In this document: piece after piece, positions 8,179-17,740 of the stretch
Position numbering within the stretch: position 1 is the first letter of the stretch
How the letters are laid out: each line of letters begins with the position of its first letter
Assembly (NCBI GenBank): GCA_021372535.1
Contig: JAJFUH010000029.1
Location: 1-64,000 of the forward strand
Origin: a bacterium
Lineage (GTDB): Bacteria > Latescibacterota > Latescibacteria > Latescibacterales > Latescibacteraceae
Direction: 5' to 3'
Length of the DNA: 64,000 nt
The notes under the pieces: generated by a model
What the model was told of the DNA's origin: nothing
The model's input: only the letters and a program-made list of their open reading frames with translations
The model's database searches: none
Position numbers and translations under genes: made by a program

Positions 8179-9759
8179 CTATAAGCTATTGAGCAGCAAC
8201 AGCGGCGGAAGTATTTTTTCTTCTTCGACAAGCTCGAAAAAAATCTTGCCTATTTCGGGATCCATGGTTGTTCCCATTTCCTCGCGCATGATGGAAAGCG
8301 CCTTTTCAAGAGGCATGGCCTTACGGTAGATCCTGTCGGAAGTTAGCGCATGAAATATATCGGCAACGGTCAGGATACGGCTCATGAGAGGGATATCATC
8401 ACGTTTTATACCCTCCGGATACCCCTTTCCGTCATAGTGCTCGTGATGATGGTAAATGATTTTCGCCACAGGTTTCAGGGCATTGATCGAGTCGATGATT
8501 GTCATCCCCAGGATAGGATGAGCCTTTATCACGCCCATCTCCTCATCCGTGAGCCTGTCGGGTTTATTGAGAATCGCATCGCTGATACCGATTTTCCCGA
8601 TATCGTGAAGAAGCCCGGAAATCTGGATCAGGTCGAGCTGTTTTTCATCGAATCCCATTCGTTCCGCAATCGCTATTGAATACTGTGTCACCATGAATGA
8701 ATGACCCCCGGTGTAATGGTCACGGGAATCAATGGCGGTTGCCAGAGCCTCGATAGTTTCACGGAACATTTTCTGCTGGCCTGAAAAAAGCTCGGCATTC
8801 TTGATTGATACCGATGCCTGATCGGCAATAGCCTTGAGAAGACTCACATCATCATCGGTGATATGGTAATTGTTCCTGAACAGAACGCTCACAACACCCA
8901 TAATGGTGACCTCATAGGAAAACGGCACCATGATAAGTGATGATATATTTTCAAGCATGCACAATTTTCTGAATACGGGGTCGCTCAGTTCATCAACGTT
9001 CCGGAATACCCGTACACGGCCTGCGCTGATTGTTCCGCCCAGCTCACCTTCATGTATCTGAAGGGTATCAGGAAGGAAATCGGTCTTATCCAACCCGAGG
9101 GTAATAACTTTTTTCAGGCGGTTGGCTTCAAAATCCACAAGCCATAAAATGCCCCCGGCATCTTTCATGGACCTGATTATGCTGTTCATGATAGTATTGA
9201 GCAGAACATCCAGATTGGTTATCGATGAAATGGACCGGCTGATTTCATAGATGGTGGTCAGGCGCTCGATACGTCTCCCCAGCTCGGAATCGATTTCACG
9301 AACTTTCTCGTTGAGAAGTTCACGGTGAAAGGCAAGATCGTTGTTTGTCCGCCTGAGATCATCGACCAGAGCGTTGCGCTCCAGGACGAGCCGTTTCCGT
9401 TCTATCCCCTGTTCGATGGTCTGAAGAATGGTATGCATATTCTGAAACGGCTTCATGATATAATCGAAAATATTTCTTTTAATCGCTTCGACAGCCGTAT
9501 TGACAGACGCATATCCGGTCATCATGATAATGATGGTATCGGGCTGTATTTTACGGATTTCCTCGGTAAGTGTAAGGCCATCCATCCGGGGCATCTGTAT
9601 GTCGGTCAGAACAACATCGTAATTTTCAGACTCGACCTGTTTCAGGGCATCGACACCGTCCGCGGCAGTATGGACAATGTATCCAAAGTGCTCCACGTAC
9701 GTTTTGATTATATCCCTTATTCCCGGTTCATCGTCAACGACAAGTATTTTACCTATCAC
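8179..9759 (-). CDS. Response regulator with GAF and HD-GYP domains
   Basis: A 526-residue signalling protein with three parts. Residues 1-120 are a receiver domain (LVVDDEPG; phospho-acceptor D53 in VVLTDIQMP; K in DYIMKPF). A coiled-coil region of about 45 residues and a GAF domain (about 170-320) follow. The C-terminal HD-GYP phosphodiesterase has HDIGKIGI and HHHEHYDGKGYPEG. HD-GYP domains hydrolyse cyclic-di-GMP (some cyclic GMP-AMP), so phosphorylation and GAF ligand binding probably set second-messenger level. The start is GTG with GAGG 9 bases upstream. It precedes the surface-glycan cluster on the same strand, so it may tune it; that link is inference. Confidence 0.9.
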   Translation of the reverse strand: MIGKILVVDDEPGIRDIIKTYVEHFGYIVHTAADGVDALKQVESENYDVVLTDIQMPRMDGLTLTEEIRKIQPDTIIIMMTGYASVNTAVEAIKRNIFDYIMKPFQNMHTILQTIEQGIERKRLVLERNALVDDLRRTNNDLAFHRELLNEKVREIDSELGRRIERLTTIYEISRSISSITNLDVLLNTIMNSIIRSMKDAGGILWLVDFEANRLKKVITLGLDKTDFLPDTLQIHEGELGGTISAGRVRVFRNVDELSDPVFRKLCMLENISSLIMVPFSYEVTIMGVVSVLFRNNYHITDDDVSLLKAIADQASVSIKNAELFSGQQKMFRETIEALATAIDSRDHYTGGHSFMVTQYSIAIAERMGFDEKQLDLIQISGLLHDIGKIGISDAILNKPDRLTDEEMGVIKAHPILGMTIIDSINALKPVAKIIYHHHEHYDGKGYPEGIKRDDIPLMSRILTVADIFHALTSDRIYRKAMPLEKALSIMREEMGTTMDPEIGKIFFELVEEEKILPPLLLLNSL

Positions 9760-9908
9760 CTGAAACGTCCTCGCGACAGATATTTTCCGGAACGGTTATC
9801 CCCGTAACGTATTCCGACTTTTGATGAAATATAACACAGTACCTTCACAGACCCATCATTTTTTATCACTGCCGCCGAAACACAAGCCCTTAATCCCCGG
9901 CTCGCCGA

Positions 9909-9995
9909 TTATCTCCATCTCCCGCCGCCGACAGCAGCGATCAGGAAAGCGATGATACTTCCGAGGATAATGATTATTTTCTGAAATCTGCTCAC
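9909..9995 (-). CDS. Very small single-span membrane peptide
   Basis: A GTG ORF of 28 codons starts 10 bases after the stop of the esterase-like gene, with AGG 8 bases upstream. The product has a short basic head (VSRFQK), one hydrophobic span of about 17 residues (IIIILGSIIAFLIAAVGG) and a basic GRWR tail, so it should sit in the inner membrane. Its position suggests translational coupling. No family is recognisable and very short ORFs can be chance; the clean membrane topology is the main support. Confidence 0.4.
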   Translation of the reverse strand: MSRFQKIIIILGSIIAFLIAAVGGGRWR

Positions 9996-10005
9996 CTCAT
10001 TTACC

Positions 10006-11160
10006 TCACACCAGCAGGTTATCGAGCGACGGGCTCCAGAATGCATGGTAACCGTCATGCTCATGGAGGAGAAACTTCGCGCTTTCGCCATAAGCACTGT
10101 ATGCTTTCTCGATTTTCTTACAGGCAGCCCTGACGCTTTCAATGGGAAAGATCGCATCCTTTCGGCCAGTCTGGACGATACACAGCCTCGGGGCTATCAG
10201 CGACGCCACATCGGGGAAATCAGCCCACTGACAGAGACCGGGAATGTAATTGCAGCTGCAGTGACGAATGGGAAGAACCGAACCCGAAGCTTCGGTGACA
10301 TACCCTGCAATGAGCGCTCGTTTGATACGGTCGTCGAGAGCCGCGGTGTACATGGTCATCATGCCGCCCCCCGAAAGGCCGATACATGCGAGCGAATCGA
10401 GCGAACATTCCTCACGGGTCGAAAGCCAGTCGATCAATACGCATATGTCTTTCGCGCGGATTCCGATAAGAGTCTTTCCCACTTCAATCGCATTGAGAAA
10501 AGGCTTCTCGCAGCCGCCGTCGAAACCGGGACGGGCATCCTCGACATAATCGACACGCTCTCCAAAGGCAAACAGCTCGGGCGCAACAGCGCACCAGCCG
10601 CGCCTGGCGCACTGGACGGCGTAATCGGTATTCAGCGTTTTTATAAGCTCGCGGGCCGTATCGTCAACCGGCTCGTTTATGATGTCACGGGCGCCGTTGC
10701 CGTGTCCATGGAGGCACAGCACGGTCTTCATCGGTTTCGATGCGGATTTGGGTTTCAGCATATAGAAGGGCATGCTCCTGCCGGGGACCACTTCCATTTC
10801 CCACTTTTCACGGCTGAAATTTTCCACCGTCTTTGTTTCGAGAAGCCGGGCGGTAGTATTGCTTTCGCCGGGAACATGCCGTTCACCGATCAGTTCCCAG
10901 AGCCTGTCGCGGAGTTTCTGTTTCCATGCTTCCGCTTCAGCACGGGTGGATGCCCTGAACGACAGCTTCGGCTCTGTTTCGGCGGTAACCTTTTTGAGAT
11001 AGGTGAGTGGTGAATACTCCGGCGGCTTCGCCATGACAATTTTTTTCGGGGGGAAAGGATTTTCGTCCGGGGCTGCCGATGCGCTCCCGCCGGCCACCAT
11101 GCCGAGTGACATTGCGATGCCCCCTTTCAACATATCCCTGCGCTTGATCTCTTCTACCAT
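10006..11160 (-). CDS. Tat-exported alpha/beta hydrolase (acetylxylan-esterase-like)
   Basis: The start chosen is the ATG of MVEEIKRRDMLKGG, with GAGAGG 7 bases upstream, giving 384 residues. The first ATG at 11295 is unsupported. A twin-arginine signal (KRRDMLKGGIAMSLG, then AGGSASA) targets the folded protein to the periplasm. The hydrolase core shows LCLHGHGNG (oxyanion side), the nucleophile elbow GLSGGG, and a C-terminal His in EHDGYHAF, as in dienelactone-hydrolase/Abhydrolase_7 relatives. It probably cleaves an ester on plant or surface carbohydrate; substrate unknown. The next ORF downstream is the 28-residue membrane peptide. Confidence 0.82.
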   Translation of the reverse strand: MVEEIKRRDMLKGGIAMSLGMVAGGSASAAPDENPFPPKKIVMAKPPEYSPLTYLKKVTAETEPKLSFRASTRAEAEAWKQKLRDRLWELIGERHVPGESNTTARLLETKTVENFSREKWEMEVVPGRSMPFYMLKPKSASKPMKTVLCLHGHGNGARDIINEPVDDTARELIKTLNTDYAVQCARRGWCAVAPELFAFGERVDYVEDARPGFDGGCEKPFLNAIEVGKTLIGIRAKDICVLIDWLSTREECSLDSLACIGLSGGGMMTMYTAALDDRIKRALIAGYVTEASGSVLPIRHCSCNYIPGLCQWADFPDVASLIAPRLCIVQTGRKDAIFPIESVRAACKKIEKAYSAYGESAKFLLHEHDGYHAFWSPSLDNLLV

Positions 11161-11604
11161 GTTCGGACCTCTCATAGATATGTTTCCGATTGTTACAAAT
11201 GTGGTTTTATATTCAATAATATAACATTTTCCGCCCGATATAACAGTTTTTTCAGTACACGCTCCGTGCAAAGCATTACACGTACCGGGTTTCATGGCAT
11301 TTGAGCGGTGACACGATGGTTTTCCGTAACCATAGAATGCCGGGATGTTCCAGATTTATACGGGATTATACTTCATCGCCGTTTGACACTTTTATTCTCC
11401 GACGTTTTTTTGTATATTATTATTCCGGTAAGTAACTAAACAACAACATTGATACTCCATATTCAGGGCGGCTTTGAATATTCAATCCCCCCTGATCACC
11501 CTGTCGGGAAGAATCCAGGGCATGGTGGTCACACTCCGGAGATATCATATATTTTGGTCAACACTGTAACATGCAGGCAATAACCCGATATCGAGGTGAA
11601 TACT
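11161..11604. other. Intergenic region between divergent esterase and htpG genes
   Basis: 444 bases hold the start regions of two divergent genes. A TTGACA at 11383-11388 and TATATT/TATTAT near 11413-11420 are too far apart (24 bases) for a normal sigma-70 promoter. No CIRCE element (TTAGCACTC-N9-GAGTGCTAA) is visible before htpG. Nothing else is recognised. Confidence 0.5.
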
Positions 11605-13518
11605 ATGAGTACAGAGAATACTGAATCACGGGAATCACGGAAACCCGAAAAAAGAAAATTCAAGGCGGAGGTCAAACAGGTTCTCGATATTGTTATCAAT
11701 TCGCTCTATACCCACCGCGAAATCTTTATCAGAGAACTCATATCGAACGCATCCGACGCCCTCGAAAAGATGCGTCACGAGGCGCTTTTACACGACACGT
11801 ACACTGATAAGGAAGCTCCCTACGAAATCCGGATCGAAACCGACAAGGACAACCATACCTTCACCATAACCGATACCGGCGTTGGCATGACCCACGAGGA
11901 ACTTACCGCAAACCTCGGAACCATAGCCCGTTCCGGAACACGTGAATTCCTCGAATCGGTTGAAAACCGCAAGGAGCTCGAATCGGAAATTATCGGTAAA
12001 TTCGGCGTCGGTTTTTATTCGGCGTTCATGGTGGCGGGTGAAGTCCGTGTCAGAACACGGTCCTATGAACCCGAAGCCGGGGGGTATGAATGGGTCAGCA
12101 ACGGTGTCGGCGAATACACCATTGAAGAGGCGGATTCTCTCCCCCGCGGCACATCGGTCATATTGACGCTCAAGGACGATGCCCGTGAATACGAGGATGA
12201 AACCATCATTAAAAACACCATCACCAAGTACTCGAACTTTGTTCCGTTCCCCATTCTCCTCAAGGGAGAAAAAGTCAACACCGTCCAGGCAATATGGCTC
12301 AAATCGCCGTCCGAAGTCGGGGATGAGGAATATAACGGATTTTTCAAATTCATCTCCAATTCTGCGGAAGAGCCGCTGTCGAGACTCCATATAACCTCGG
12401 ATGCCCCTATTCAGTTCTCGGCGCTCCTCTATATCCCCGCCATGAATTTCGAGCATTTCGGCCTTTTCAAAACAAAGCCGTCGATAAATCTCTATTGCAG
12501 AAAGATTCTCATTGAGCAGCATACCGATAAACTCCTTCCGGATTATTTCAGGTTCATTAACGGCGTTGTCGATTCCGCCGATCTGCCCCTCAACATTTCA
12601 CGTGAAACCCTTCAGGATAACATGATCTTCCGCAAACTCGGGAAATATCTGACACGGAGGATTATCCGCCATTTCGAGGACGAGGCGAAAAACAATCTAA
12701 AAAAATACCTCGAAATCTGGGATAAATTCGACATGTACATCAAGGAGGGCATCGTCGCGGATTATGAAAACCGTAAGGAGCTCGCTTCTCTCCTGAGATT
12801 TCATTCGAGCACGGGCGGGAAGGACGATTATATCTCGCTTGCGGATTATGCGGGACGGATGAAGGAAGGCCAGGACTCGATTTACTACCTCAACGGCCGG
12901 TCGAGGGAAGAGATTGAAAACGGCCCGTATATCGGAGCGTTCAGGAAGCGGGATATCGAGGTGCTTTACCTCTTTCAGCCGGTCGATGATTTCGTTTTGA
13001 CCGCGCTGGTTGACTATGAGGGGAAAAAGCTGGTAAGCGCCGATTCGGCGGATATCAAGCTGCCAGAAGCCAAAACGGCGGAACAGGAAAGGGAAGAAAA
13101 ACCGGCTCTCTCTCCTGATGAAATCAAGGGGCTGGCGGTCTGGATGAAGGAAACCATCGGTGACAGCGTTTCCGATGTCCGCGAATCCCTGCGTTTCATG
13201 GATCGTCCCGCGATAATTGTCAATCCCGACGATGCCATGACAACGACCATGCGCCGTGTCATGAAAGCTGCGGGCAGGGATATGGAAACCGGGGGCGAGA
13301 AAATCCTTGAAATCAATACCCGTCACCCGCTCATCGTCAGGCTGAAAAAACTCCGCGAAGGTAAAAGTGACAAGGGATTTCTCCAGTCCTGTGTACGGCA
13401 GATTTTTGATAATGCACTTGCCGAAGCGGGGCTCCTCGATAATCCCAAAACCATGGTCGATCGTGTCTATGATATTATGGACCGGGCGCTCCGTGACGAA
13501 GAGCAGAAACAGCACTGA
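11605..13518 (+). CDS. htpG: Chaperone HtpG (bacterial Hsp90)
   Basis: A 637-residue Hsp90. The N-terminal GHKL ATPase shows ELISNASDALEKMR, DTGVGMTHEEL and GKFGVGFYSAFMVA; the middle domain has PLNISRETLQDN; the C-terminal dimerisation domain follows from about residue 500. HtpG is an ATP-driven cytosolic dimer that remodels client proteins under stress. I use the ATG of MSTENTES with GAGG 8 bases upstream, not the GTG three codons earlier. Length is normal. A linker rich in E and K near residue 490 is usual for the family. gmhA follows after 54 bases on the same strand. Confidence 0.97.
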   Translation: MSTENTESRESRKPEKRKFKAEVKQVLDIVINSLYTHREIFIRELISNASDALEKMRHEALLHDTYTDKEAPYEIRIETDKDNHTFTITDTGVGMTHEELTANLGTIARSGTREFLESVENRKELESEIIGKFGVGFYSAFMVAGEVRVRTRSYEPEAGGYEWVSNGVGEYTIEEADSLPRGTSVILTLKDDAREYEDETIIKNTITKYSNFVPFPILLKGEKVNTVQAIWLKSPSEVGDEEYNGFFKFISNSAEEPLSRLHITSDAPIQFSALLYIPAMNFEHFGLFKTKPSINLYCRKILIEQHTDKLLPDYFRFINGVVDSADLPLNISRETLQDNMIFRKLGKYLTRRIIRHFEDEAKNNLKKYLEIWDKFDMYIKEGIVADYENRKELASLLRFHSSTGGKDDYISLADYAGRMKEGQDSIYYLNGRSREEIENGPYIGAFRKRDIEVLYLFQPVDDFVLTALVDYEGKKLVSADSADIKLPEAKTAEQEREEKPALSPDEIKGLAVWMKETIGDSVSDVRESLRFMDRPAIIVNPDDAMTTTMRRVMKAAGRDMETGGEKILEINTRHPLIVRLKKLREGKSDKGFLQSCVRQIFDNALAEAGLLDNPKTMVDRVYDIMDRALRDEEQKQH

Positions 13519-13572
13519 ATCGAAGGGTAAAACAAGCATCAGTCTTTCAAACCTTGTGACCGGGAATCAGCC

Positions 13573-14160
13573 ATGTCCATGACCAAGACCATTCGATCCA
13601 TCATGAAGGCTCATCAGCTTATGGCTGAATCGATGCTTTCCGATACACGGCTTGTAACTGAAATCGGGCGGGCCGTGGATACCTTCTCACAGACACTCCT
13701 CGATGGCGGCACCGTGTTCGCCTTTGGCAATGGCGGCTCCGCTGCCGATGCGCAGCATTTCACCGCGGAGCTTGTCGGCCGCTTCGCCATGGAGCGCCCG
13801 GGGCTCAGGGCTGTTGCTCTCACCACCGATGTATCCGTCATCACCTCGCTCTGCAATGATTTCGGCTATGACGATGTGTTCGCCCGTCAGATCGATGCGC
13901 TCGGCAGAAAAGGCGACAGCGTTCTTGCTATCTCCACGAGCGGAAACTCATCGAATGTCCTCAAAGGCATCACGGCCGCAGCGGGGAAAGGTATGAACGT
14001 CGTGGGGTTTTCCGGCGGAAACGGTGGAAAGATGGCGGGCATGTGCACCGTCGAGATTCTCATCCCTTCACACGAAACGCCCCGTATTCAGGAAGGCCAT
14101 GTCCTCGTATACCATATTCTCTGCGAGCTTATCGAAAAAGCGGTGTGCGGAAAGAAGTGA
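13573..14160 (+). CDS. gmhA: Sedoheptulose 7-phosphate isomerase
   Basis: A 195-residue SIS-domain protein with GmhA hallmarks: FAFGNGGSAADAQHFTAELVG, AISTSGNSSN and HETPRIQEGHVLVYH. These supply the zinc/catalytic Glu and His residues and the phosphate-binding serines. GmhA converts sedoheptulose 7-phosphate to D-glycero-D-manno-heptose 7-phosphate, the first step of heptose supply for lipopolysaccharide core or heptosylated glycans. It sits behind htpG without an obvious separate promoter. DiaA-like SIS proteins are the main alternative, but the HETPRIQEGH segment fits GmhA. Confidence 0.88.
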   Translation: MSMTKTIRSIMKAHQLMAESMLSDTRLVTEIGRAVDTFSQTLLDGGTVFAFGNGGSAADAQHFTAELVGRFAMERPGLRAVALTTDVSVITSLCNDFGYDDVFARQIDALGRKGDSVLAISTSGNSSNVLKGITAAAGKGMNVVGFSGGNGGKMAGMCTVEILIPSHETPRIQEGHVLVYHILCELIEKAVCGKK

Positions 14161-14250
14161 TATAACAAGTCCGATCCCGGGATTGAGTTGATAAAATGCT
14201 GTTACCGGCCTGATGGCTTGTTTCGGGATGGTGGATGCGTATAACCACGC

Positions 14251-15420
14251 TCAGAGGAGAATCTGGAGCTCGACCGTTGTAAACTTGGATGTGTCGATAA
14301 TCATCGGTTTTATTTTTTTCATGAACTTGTTCTTCGTCAGTATGATTACCGGCTTGTTAATGTTTTCATCGTTGATTTTTGCCACAACCCCGACATAACC
14401 GACAAGGTGCGGATCGACAATATTAATCACTTTTATCGTGGTGCCGACCGGGTAGATGGGAACAACCTGGAGAAGTGTCTGGATAATATCACGGTTGTAT
14501 ATCTTTTCCGAATCCAGAATAATCTGTTTGATACTCTGTTCGGGGGAAAGCTGTTTTTCTTTTTTGGGATTGAACACATAATTATCGAAAGCATTGGCGA
14601 CACAGCAGATTTCCGCAAGCCGGTATATATATCCCTTGTTTTCCCGTACAACAGGCTTTACGGGCGGAAGATTCTGGCCTTTCAATCCTATGGGAAAACC
14701 GCTGCCGTCCTGATATTCATGGTGCTGGTTGACAATCTGGGTCTCCATGGGACTGACATCGGAGCTGTCACGGATCAGAAGGTAACCGAACGTTGGATGT
14801 TCCTTATAGAGACTCGCCGCCCGCTTGGGCTGCTGAGCTTCCTTGAGCTGTTCGATAATTATTTTGCCTATATCGTGAAGAAACGATCCCAGGGCGAGGC
14901 TCAGAAGTTCCGGTTTGCTGAACCGGTACCGTCTCCCGAGCAATATTGACAGAACGGTGACATTGACCGCATGATCGAGGAAATAGGTTTCATCGGACTT
15001 AATCATCACTGCATTGAGAAATTTAGAGCCCGCAGATGAGATATCCTTCAGAATCTCCTCGACGATGATCCTCATATCATAGGTGATCTTGACATCTTTG
15101 AGATACCCCTTATCGAGGAGCTCGACTGCCTTTTCGTACGTCAGGTCCTTGAATTCCGCCTGTTTTGTAATGGCATTAATTTTATTGGCATATTCCAGTT
15201 TGGCCTGAGAACGGATTTCATCGGATATCACATCCTCGGGTATAACCTCCTCGGTGCCCTCTTCCATGACATACACGTGTGAATGTCCGCGCTCGAGGAG
15301 TTTTGCCTTTATGGTACCCGAGATGCGGTATCCGGCTCCGAGGAGAAGTTTCCCGTTATCCTGATAAATGGATTTCCCGAGTACCTCATCCTCGCACTCT
15401 TCAATCGAACATAATCTCAT
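14251..15420 (-). CDS. HD-GYP domain protein (c-di-GMP phosphodiesterase type)
   Basis: A 389-residue protein with no membrane segment. Residues about 1-120 resemble the N-terminal region often placed before HD-GYP domains (GKSIYQDNGKLLLGAGYRIS). Residues about 140-320 are HD-GYP with SFLHDIGKII and NQHHEYQDGSGFPIG; the usual GYP is GFP here. A C-terminal portion (PVGTTIKVINI) resembles the short barrel seen after some HD-GYP domains. It probably hydrolyses cyclic-di-GMP. It has its own promoter candidate at 15442-15469 and faces gmhA end to end. Confidence 0.85.
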   Translation of the reverse strand: MRLCSIEECEDEVLGKSIYQDNGKLLLGAGYRISGTIKAKLLERGHSHVYVMEEGTEEVIPEDVISDEIRSQAKLEYANKINAITKQAEFKDLTYEKAVELLDKGYLKDVKITYDMRIIVEEILKDISSAGSKFLNAVMIKSDETYFLDHAVNVTVLSILLGRRYRFSKPELLSLALGSFLHDIGKIIIEQLKEAQQPKRAASLYKEHPTFGYLLIRDSSDVSPMETQIVNQHHEYQDGSGFPIGLKGQNLPPVKPVVRENKGYIYRLAEICCVANAFDNYVFNPKKEKQLSPEQSIKQIILDSEKIYNRDIIQTLLQVVPIYPVGTTIKVINIVDPHLVGYVGVVAKINDENINKPVIILTKNKFMKKIKPMIIDTSKFTTVELQILL

Positions 15421-15441
15421 CTACAGTCGTACCCCTGATTA

Positions 15442-15469
15442 TTTATACATGCTTCAGAAAAAAATTCAA
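15442..15469 (-). promoter_or_regulatory. Probable promoter of the HD-GYP gene
   Basis: The minus strand has TTGAAT (-35, 15464-15469), a 16-base spacer and TATAAA (-10, 15442-15447). The predicted start is about 15 bases before the ATG at 15420. Confidence 0.5.
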
Positions 15470-15670
15470 GACTGTCATTTTAAATGTCAGTAAATGAACA
15501 ATCAAAGTCAAGTTTTATCTGAAAAAACGGTTATTTGTCCCAGCTATTTTTAAAATCGATTGGAGTTATTCCGGATAATTCATAAAAAAATTTCACACAG
15601 CCGCGAAGAACTATAACATATTATATATACTATTGTTGCCAATTCATATAATGTGTTTATAATTTCAAAT

Positions 15671-15700
15671 CCGCGTATATCCACCCGACCGCGTATATCC
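15671..15700. repeat. Two 12-base direct repeats in the 15421-15731 gap
   Basis: CCGCGTATATCC occurs at 15671-15682 and 15689-15700, separated by 6 bases. They lie in a 311-base AT-rich gap between two minus-strand genes that otherwise holds only the promoter above. Two copies with one spacer are not a CRISPR; a regulator site or decayed repeat is possible. Confidence 0.5.
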
Positions 15701-15731
15701 GCGTTCTATCGAATCCCGTGAATAGATCGGA

Positions 15732-17624
15732 TTAACGGTTCCGGGATGGTCCGGAAGGTTTAATGAGGGTGCGCAGCGAGCGTGCGAACTGGTCTGCTGT
15801 TTCAGTCTCCGAAACACGGTCATACCTTGATTCCTTCATTTCGGTCTCCCATTTTTTCAGCAGTTCCGCGATTGTCCCGGAAGTTTTTGCATCGGGTGAG
15901 ATTCCGGAAGATTCGATCTTTTTACGCTCGATAAGAAGCCTTGTATACCAGAGATTAAGCCGTGTTTTGCGTACATACCGGTGCGCGATGCTGTCCGTCA
16001 TCGACTGTGCAAAACCGCGCTGAATGATACGGTCGGCGACGGAGAGCCACTCCCCGGAAATGTATTCTCCGGGATCGCTGCGGACAGTCAGGGGCTGTTC
16101 AAGCGATTGTGCGATCTTCTGGAGGTGTTTCCGATAATCGAGCATAGGCCCCCACGAGATACCGTAAACACCCTTTATCCACTCCCGCGCAAGATCATCG
16201 CCGTTAAGGTCGCTGTCCCATAAGAGCTGCGACAGAACCCACATCCGCATCTCGTCATCCGCAAACGGTACTCCCCGTGAACAGGGAAAGCGGAAAAACA
16301 TCCCCTGCACAAACTCGTTACGGTACATGAGGGTGTTTTTGAATGTCTGCGTAAAATCGGGAAACGGCGCGGCAGGATAATCACTGTTCCCGACCGGATG
16401 GAGTATGAAAACCGACTCGGTGCGCTGCGCCCACCGCCGCATGTCGCGGACAAATGTCAGGACTTTTTCATCGACCGACTCCTCAAAAGGACGTCTGATA
16501 TCATACCGGTCATCGCCGAGACGGACAACCGTGTACCGTGAGAGATGATTCCGTTTCGGCGCATAATCGAGGGAATCGGGCAGGACAAGCACCATGGAAA
16601 CCTGACCGGCTGACCGGTTCACCCTTTCGGCAACACCGTTCAGCCACGCAAGCATCACATCGACGGCGTTTCCCCCGGTACGGGCTGCCTTTTCACATTC
16701 ACTGCACCGGCAGAGCTGTCCCGATTTGTCCGGAATGAGCATGACATGGGTGACTGACGGGTTTTTCGACAACCGGGCGATGATGGTGTCGGCTGCCGCA
16801 GCTTTCGCCCGTGAACTGGTAAAACAGCACAGGTCATACCCGAAAGTGCGTTCGCCGTTTATGAGGGGAAACATTTCGGGGTGCTGTTCAAAATCCACAG
16901 TGGAAAAACAGGTACCGAGCGGTATATCGAGCGTCAGATATTCGGGCGCACAGCCGAGCTCGCGCTCCGTAAAGCCGTACCCCGCATTGAGCCGCAGCCG
17001 GGCAGTCCATTCGGGCAAGATTTCATCGTTACCCCTCAGTATCCCCCGATACGGGAAACAGGGAAAATCCGCGATATCGATGTTTTTCAGGTCAACAGTG
17101 CGTGTATGAGGAATCTTCGTTACTTCGGGCGTATACCAGCGGACGCCAAGGAATTTGAGGAGTTCGTACACCGCATAAAGGGTTGCACGCGGCGTGGCCC
17201 CCGTGATGATGAGCGTTTCGGAATCGTCCGCGCCATATGCCCTGATGAAATAACTCTGTGATCCGAGGGTGTCCATATCCTCCCCGATCTCCCTGAAACG
17301 GGGCAGATCGAGCCATGATCCCCGTCCCAGGAGCACCGCATGGCCTATCTCGGGAACAGCATCGGCTTTACCGGCTTCACGTATCGGGAGCCGCGCGCCG
17401 GTCATCTTTTCGAGATGATCGGTCAATTCACGGGCGGCATACCGTTCGGCTTCGGGGGCATCGTTCCGCAGTACGATGAAACAGGCGGGAAGACCATCCT
17501 TCACCAGGACAAACGCTCCGGATGGCGTGGTAATAAGGCAAAGAATCACCGTAATAAACGTCATGATTCTGAGAAAAAATACCATATGGCGGCTGTTGAT
17601 TCCCATAGTGTGTATCCGAACCAT
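15732..17624 (-). CDS. DUF4838 domain secreted protein (glycoside-hydrolase-like)
   Basis: About 630 residues with an N-terminal membrane/signal segment (MVFFLRIMTFITVILCLITT, then PSGAF). A beta-N-acetylhexosaminidase-like small domain follows (RNDAPEAERYAARELTDHLEKMTG; GATPRATLYAVYELLKFLGVRWY), which is the usual partner of DUF4838. The DUF4838 region has a cysteine cluster LCRCSECEK. Such proteins are assumed to act on polysaccharides outside the cytoplasm, but no activity is established. The start is uncertain: ATGs at 17624, 17606 and 17585 all leave a signal sequence, and none has a strong ribosome-binding site. Confidence 0.72.
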   Translation of the reverse strand: MVRIHTMGINSRHMVFFLRIMTFITVILCLITTPSGAFVLVKDGLPACFIVLRNDAPEAERYAARELTDHLEKMTGARLPIREAGKADAVPEIGHAVLLGRGSWLDLPRFREIGEDMDTLGSQSYFIRAYGADDSETLIITGATPRATLYAVYELLKFLGVRWYTPEVTKIPHTRTVDLKNIDIADFPCFPYRGILRGNDEILPEWTARLRLNAGYGFTERELGCAPEYLTLDIPLGTCFSTVDFEQHPEMFPLINGERTFGYDLCCFTSSRAKAAAADTIIARLSKNPSVTHVMLIPDKSGQLCRCSECEKAARTGGNAVDVMLAWLNGVAERVNRSAGQVSMVLVLPDSLDYAPKRNHLSRYTVVRLGDDRYDIRRPFEESVDEKVLTFVRDMRRWAQRTESVFILHPVGNSDYPAAPFPDFTQTFKNTLMYRNEFVQGMFFRFPCSRGVPFADDEMRMWVLSQLLWDSDLNGDDLAREWIKGVYGISWGPMLDYRKHLQKIAQSLEQPLTVRSDPGEYISGEWLSVADRIIQRGFAQSMTDSIAHRYVRKTRLNLWYTRLLIERKKIESSGISPDAKTSGTIAELLKKWETEMKESRYDRVSETETADQFARSLRTLIKPSGPSRNR

Positions 17625-17675
17625 ATTCCATACCTGAGGGATGTTCCACAGATGAAATGATAGAGCAAATCCTTC

Positions 17676-17708
17676 CAAAAAGCAAGCCCGCCTTGAAGGG
17701 CGGGCTTG
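17676..17708 (-). terminator. Intrinsic terminator after the Nramp-like gene
   Basis: The minus strand reads CAAGCCCGCC, a 6-base loop, GGCGGGCTTG, then CTTTTT. The perfect 10-bp GC-rich stem (17683-17692 with 17699-17708) lies 33 bases after the transporter's stop codon and before the DUF4838 gene, so the two are probably separate transcripts. Confidence 0.85.
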
Positions 17709-17740
17709 TATTTTATAATGATATTTTACCGGAATAACGT

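Noticed and set aside
11380-11604. Heat-shock CIRCE element or sigma-32 type promoter before htpG
   Set aside because: No TTAGCACTC-type inverted repeat is present, and the TTGACA/TATATT pair is 24 bases apart.
11788-12522. Long antisense ORF inside htpG (244 codons), and another at 12697-13539
   Set aside because: Both are opposite-strand shadows of an obvious Hsp90 gene; the translations have no family signs.
15671-15700. CRISPR from the repeated CCGCGTATATCC
   Set aside because: There are only two short copies with a 6-base spacer, and no cas gene in the window.
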